A stretch of 8,649 nucleotides of DNA from Clostridia bacterium. GTDB taxonomy: Bacteria; Bacillota_A; Clostridia; Oscillospirales; CAG-272. Under the pieces are notes generated by a model. The model did not search any database and had not been told where the DNA came from. It saw nothing but the letters and a program-made list of their open reading frames with translations. Below, piece after piece: positions 6,393 through 8,649 of the stretch (its first letter is position 1; every line of letters starts with the position of its first letter). A program made the position numbers and the translations under genes. Location of the stretch: the NCBI GenBank assembly GCA_017533545.1, contig JAFXHW010000132.1, positions 1 to 8,649 on the forward strand, written 5' to 3'.

Positions 6393-7454
6393 ATGTTAAA
6401 TTCATTGACTACAAAAAAGAATATACGATCGTTTTCACTGTCCGCCGAAAATATGACGGGCGAAAAGGGCAAAGGTGCAATGATGCGTCCCGAAGAGGGG
6501 ACAGCACACATTGCTTCGCGCGAGCTCGGCATCGGCTGGAAGGTCAATCCCTGCCTTGAAGTGGCGGCAAGAGGAAAGATAACCATCGCCGACATTAAGG
6601 GTCAGGGCGCGATAAAGCACATCTGGATCGCAGATACATTGATGTACGGACGCGGACTCGTTTTGCGCATCTTCTTTGACGGACACGACAATCCGGCAGT
6701 CGAAGCACCACTCGCCGACTTTTTTGCATCGGCAAATCACAACGAATACCGTCAACTGTCAAGCCTTGCCGTATGCGTAAACCCTAAAAAGGGGCTGAAC
6801 TGCTATTTTGAGATGCCCTACTACAAGGGATTCAAAATCGAGATCGAAAATCTTTCCGACACAAACTGCCACGTCTACTACCAGATCGACTGTGAGGAAA
6901 AAGAGCTTGACGAGGGCACTCTCTATTTCCACGCACAGTTCCGCCGTCAAAATCCCCTGCCATATAAAACGCCCTACGTTATCCTTGACAATATAAAGGG
7001 ATGCGGTCACTATGTCGGCACATATATGTATTGGGGAGTGAAAAACAACGGCTGGTGGGGCGAAGGCGAGATCAAATTCTACATCGACGGTGACGGCGAG
7101 CATCCCACCATCTGCGGTACGGGCACAGAAGATTATTTCTGCGGCTCGCACAATTTCGACGTAGATGGCCGATACACCGAATTCTGCACTCCATATGCCG
7201 GAATGTACAAGGTCGATCACACCGACGCAACCTATGCAGCCCAGCGATATTTCAATATGTACCGCTGGCACATCACCGACCCGATATATTTCAAAAATGA
7301 TATCAGAGTCACGATCCAGGCGCTCGGCTGGCGCAGCGAGGGCAGATACCGCCCGCTGATGGACGATATTTCATCGGTCGCATACTGGTATTCCGACACT
7401 CTTGACGACGTGTACCCTGCTTTCCCCTCAAAAGACGAGCTTGAACTGAGCTGA
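6393..7454 (+). CDS. DUF2961 / GH172-family glycoside hydrolase, intracellular
   Basis: 353-residue enzyme of the DUF2961 family, classified as GH172. Characterised members include a bifidobacterial alpha-D-fructofuranosidase / difructose dianhydride I synthase-hydrolase and exo-acting D-arabinofuranosidases that attack arabinan. The family fold is a double beta jelly roll that assembles into oligomers. Visible family blocks are SFSLSAENMTGEKGKG (13-28), GQGAIKHIWIAD (70-81), RIFFDGHDNPAVEAPLADFF (92-111), GLNCYFEMPYYKGFKIEIEN (134-153), NNGWWGEGEIKFYIDGD (218-234) and GTGTEDYF (242-249). E246 and one of E224/E226 are candidate catalytic acids by spacing (inference). There is no signal peptide, so it acts in the cytoplasm on an imported oligosaccharide. 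It starts with a good ribosome site, stands alone in its transcript, and is divergent from the damaged AraC regulator gene. No transporter is in view. Substrate unknown. Confidence 0.9.
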   Translation: MLNSLTTKKNIRSFSLSAENMTGEKGKGAMMRPEEGTAHIASRELGIGWKVNPCLEVAARGKITIADIKGQGAIKHIWIADTLMYGRGLVLRIFFDGHDNPAVEAPLADFFASANHNEYRQLSSLAVCVNPKKGLNCYFEMPYYKGFKIEIENLSDTNCHVYYQIDCEEKELDEGTLYFHAQFRRQNPLPYKTPYVILDNIKGCGHYVGTYMYWGVKNNGWWGEGEIKFYIDGDGEHPTICGTGTEDYFCGSHNFDVDGRYTEFCTPYAGMYKVDHTDATYAAQRYFNMYRWHITDPIYFKNDIRVTIQALGWRSEGRYRPLMDDISSVAYWYSDTLDDVYPAFPSKDELELS

Positions 7455-7466
7455 CAAGTATAATAT

Positions 7467-7498
7467 AAAAAGCGCGGATATCAAATCCGCGCTTTTTT
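7467..7498. terminator. Bidirectional intrinsic terminator between the GH172 gene and spoVT
   Basis: GCGCGGAT pairs with ATCCGCGC (7472-7479 with 7485-7492) around an ATCAA loop. Five A's on the left and six T's on the right extend the stem and give a U tract on both strands. It lies 12 bases after the GH172 stop and 4 bases beyond the spoVT stop on the other strand, so both convergent genes use it. Confidence 0.94.
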
Positions 7499-7502
7499 GC
7501 GT

Positions 7503-8051
7503 TTAATCCTCAAATTGTTTTCCGAGAAATCCGGCCGCCGTCTGCACAAGCTTCTGCTCGATGTCGTTTGCGGGGACGTAAAGCTCCGCCGCCGAGCGCA
7601 AAGAGAGCACACAGCCCGTGATGTCGCCGTCTGCAATAATGGGCATTGCGCATCCGACCTGCCAGCCGTTTGAATCGTCGTTTGATACTAAAACGGCCTT
7701 CTCCTGCTTTGCAACATAGAGAGCGCGCTTTTCGATGATGCTCTCAAGCTCTGCGGAAAGACGCTTTTCGAAAAGCTCGCGCTTGGGAAGTCCGGCACAA
7801 GCGATAACGGCATCGCGGTCGCATATCGCAACGGCAAATCCACCTGTTTTGTGAAGTGTTTCTGCATATTGCGAGGCAAATTCGCTTAATTCACCGATGG
7901 GCGAGTATTTTTTGAATATCACCTCGCCGTCACGATCGGTGTATATTTCAAGCGGGTCGCCCTCGCGGATACGCATGGTTCTTCTTATCTCTTTCGGTAT
8001 AACAACACGACCTAAATCGTCTATTCTTCTTACTATTCCGGTTGCTTTCAT
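7503..8051 (-). CDS. spoVT: Stage V sporulation protein T (AbrB-type forespore regulator)
   Basis: Transcriptional regulator of forespore genes; in Bacillus it modulates sigma-G dependent genes and spore germination properties. It has 182 residues (178 in B. subtilis). The N-terminal swapped-hairpin AbrB domain (1-50) is almost canonical: MKATGIVRRIDDLGRVVIPK, EIRRTMRIREGDPLEIYTDR, EVIFKKYSP. The rest (about 55-178) is the GAF-like domain, with FAVAICDRDAVIACAGLPKR, a helical hinge and VGCAMPIIADGDITGCVLSL. Start ATG has AAAGGAG 11 bases upstream (8069-8063). The ribosome site is one arm of an 11-bp inverted repeat. Its presence indicates an endospore-forming lineage. It stands alone, convergent with the GH172 gene. 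Confidence 0.95.
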   Translation of the reverse strand: MKATGIVRRIDDLGRVVIPKEIRRTMRIREGDPLEIYTDRDGEVIFKKYSPIGELSEFASQYAETLHKTGGFAVAICDRDAVIACAGLPKRELFEKRLSAELESIIEKRALYVAKQEKAVLVSNDDSNGWQVGCAMPIIADGDITGCVLSLRSAAELYVPANDIEQKLVQTAAGFLGKQFED

Positions 8052-8057
8052 TTATGA

Positions 8058-8115
8058 TAAATCTCCTTTGATTTACAGATTTGCTATGTTAGTATCTGCA
8101 AAACAAGGAGATTTA
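8058..8115. repeat. Inverted repeat in the spoVT upstream region, including the ribosome-binding site
   Basis: TAAATCTCCTT (8058-8068) and AAGGAGATTTA (8105-8115) are perfect 11-base inverted copies separated by 36 bases. A nested 5-bp pair CAGAT/ATCTG (8076-8080 with 8094-8098) lies inside. In a minus-strand transcript the distal arm is an anti-Shine-Dalgarno sequence that could cover the spoVT ribosome site. As DNA it could be an operator. A third copy, GGAGATTTA (8174-8182), is the ribosome site of the plus-strand gene at 8185. Confidence 0.75.
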
Positions 8116-8118
8116 TAC
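8090..8118 (-). promoter_or_regulatory. Possible sigma-G-like promoter of spoVT
   Basis: On the minus strand GTATA (8118-8114), a 17-base gap and GATACTA (8096-8090) resemble the sigma-G pattern (G-[CTA]-ATA with CATnnTA), with one mismatch in the first base of the -10 element. Known spoVT genes are transcribed by sigma-G, which makes the match meaningful, but short motifs like this occur by chance. No sigma-A promoter is evident on that strand in the 133-base gap (8052-8184). Confidence 0.4.
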
Positions 8119-8184
8119 TGCAAGGCTTGTTTTTTTGAATGTTGTGTGCAAAAATAAAATAAAAAATTGAAATGGAGATTTACT

Positions 8185-8649
8185 ATGAATAAAGATTGGA
8201 ATAGCATAATGTTTGACGACATAGGCGTAAAAATCCAAAAAGTTGCAAAAGCAATTGCTTAGACTGATATTGTTTTAAGTATTATCAGTGGAGTAGTATT
8301 GTTTTTTTGTGCTTTTATCGCTATTGACGATTTATGGTATTTGATTTTCCTTGCTCCAATCGCAGTAGTTGTCGGTTGTATAATGGCATGGCTATCTGTT
8401 ATAACCTTATATGGTTTTGGTAAAATAATTGAAGATGTTGAAGCAATCAGAAACCAAAAGCCTCCAATTATAAAAGTTGAAACAGAAAAAAGTCAACCGC
8501 AAAAACCCAATAATCAAAATCCAGAAAAAATAGAAAAATCTCCCTTAATAACAACTGCAGTTAAAGCATCCGAAAGCAGAACACAACCAAAAGATAAAGC
8601 GAACAATGAAGAACTACCCCCTGCTTGACCTTGTCCCGAATGTGGAGGA
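8185..8649 (+). pseudogene. Two-helix membrane protein with C-terminal zinc ribbon, interrupted by TAG and TGA (3' end outside window)
   Basis: An ATG with GGAG 7 bases upstream (8174-8177) opens MNKDWNSIMFDDIGVKIQKV. After codon 25 there is TAG (8260-8262), then the same frame continues with TDIVLSIISGVVLFFCAFIA and a second hydrophobic helix (WYLIFLAPIAVVVGCIMAWL), followed by SVITLYGFGKIIEDVE. A charged, Lys/Pro/Gln-rich linker follows. TGA at 8626-8628 precedes PCPECGG, which runs to the window edge and looks like the first knuckle of a CPxCG zinc ribbon. Related Clostridia proteins, as I recall them, have AKxxxWxGI at the first site and W-x-C-P-x-C-G at the second. Both stops are thus single G-to-A changes from TGG. 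Three other Trp codons in the gene are ordinary TGG. Codon use is much more AT-rich than in the neighbours. The family function is unknown. Confidence 0.7.

Noticed and set aside
6759..7271. 170-codon minus-strand open frame opposite the GH172 gene
   Set aside because: It is antisense to conserved GH172 blocks, with low-complexity hydrophobic content and no start signal.
8260..8628. Alternative genetic code (TGA as Trp, or a general stop reassignment)
   Set aside because: TGA ends the phosphoesterase and GH172 genes right before their terminators, and TAA ends several others. The three in-frame stops are TAA, TAG and TGA, so no single reassignment explains them. Reassignment of TAG alone is not excluded.
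8299..8628. Separate small gene starting at the TTG at 8299
   Set aside because: This start lies in the middle of the first transmembrane helix with no ribosome site; the frame is the continuation of the gene starting at 8185.

Overview
The window looks like chromosomal DNA of a spore-forming member of the Bacillota, most likely a gut-type Clostridia. The evidence is a clear SpoVT regulator, strong AAGGAG-type ribosome sites, consensus sigma-A promoters, compact intergenic gaps with intrinsic terminators, and purH, cardiolipin synthase and phosphodiesterase proteins of Firmicutes type. The genus cannot be fixed from the sequence alone. There are no rRNA or tRNA genes, CRISPR arrays, insertion sequences or phage structural genes.

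Layout. (1) 1-1019 (+): the 3' part of purH (purine synthesis), closed by a bidirectional terminator shared with the convergent gene. (2) 1096-3526 (-): an AraC-family regulator followed by a cardiolipin synthase, with a long interrupted hairpin terminator between them. (3) 3569-4223 (+): a YfcE/MJ0936-type metallophosphoesterase as a single-gene unit with its own promoter and terminator. (4) 4227-5430 (-): a truncated relative of acyl-CoA synthetases that lacks the ATP-binding loop and the whole C-terminal half, yet is driven by a textbook promoter. (5) 5448-7497: a divergent pair, an AraC-type regulator (-) and a DUF2961/GH172 glycoside hydrolase (+), with overlapping back-to-back promoters. 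The regulator gene carries an in-frame TAA in its second helix-turn-helix, with intact AraC sequence continuing beyond it. (6) 7503-8051 (-): spoVT, with an inverted repeat that includes its ribosome-binding site. (7) 8185-8649 (+): an AT-rich gene for a two-helix membrane protein with a zinc ribbon, interrupted by TAG and TGA, both at positions where the family would have tryptophan.

How the genes work together. Most are independent housekeeping or regulatory units: purine synthesis, membrane lipid synthesis, a phosphodiesterase and a forespore regulator. The one clear functional pairing is the AraC regulator with the GH172 enzyme, which reads as a small sugar-responsive module whose regulator has been damaged. 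The more unusual content is three in-frame stop codons interrupting otherwise conserved sequence in two genes, the apparent acyl-CoA synthetase pseudoenzyme, and the structured spoVT leader. I did not find a convincing multi-gene novel system.
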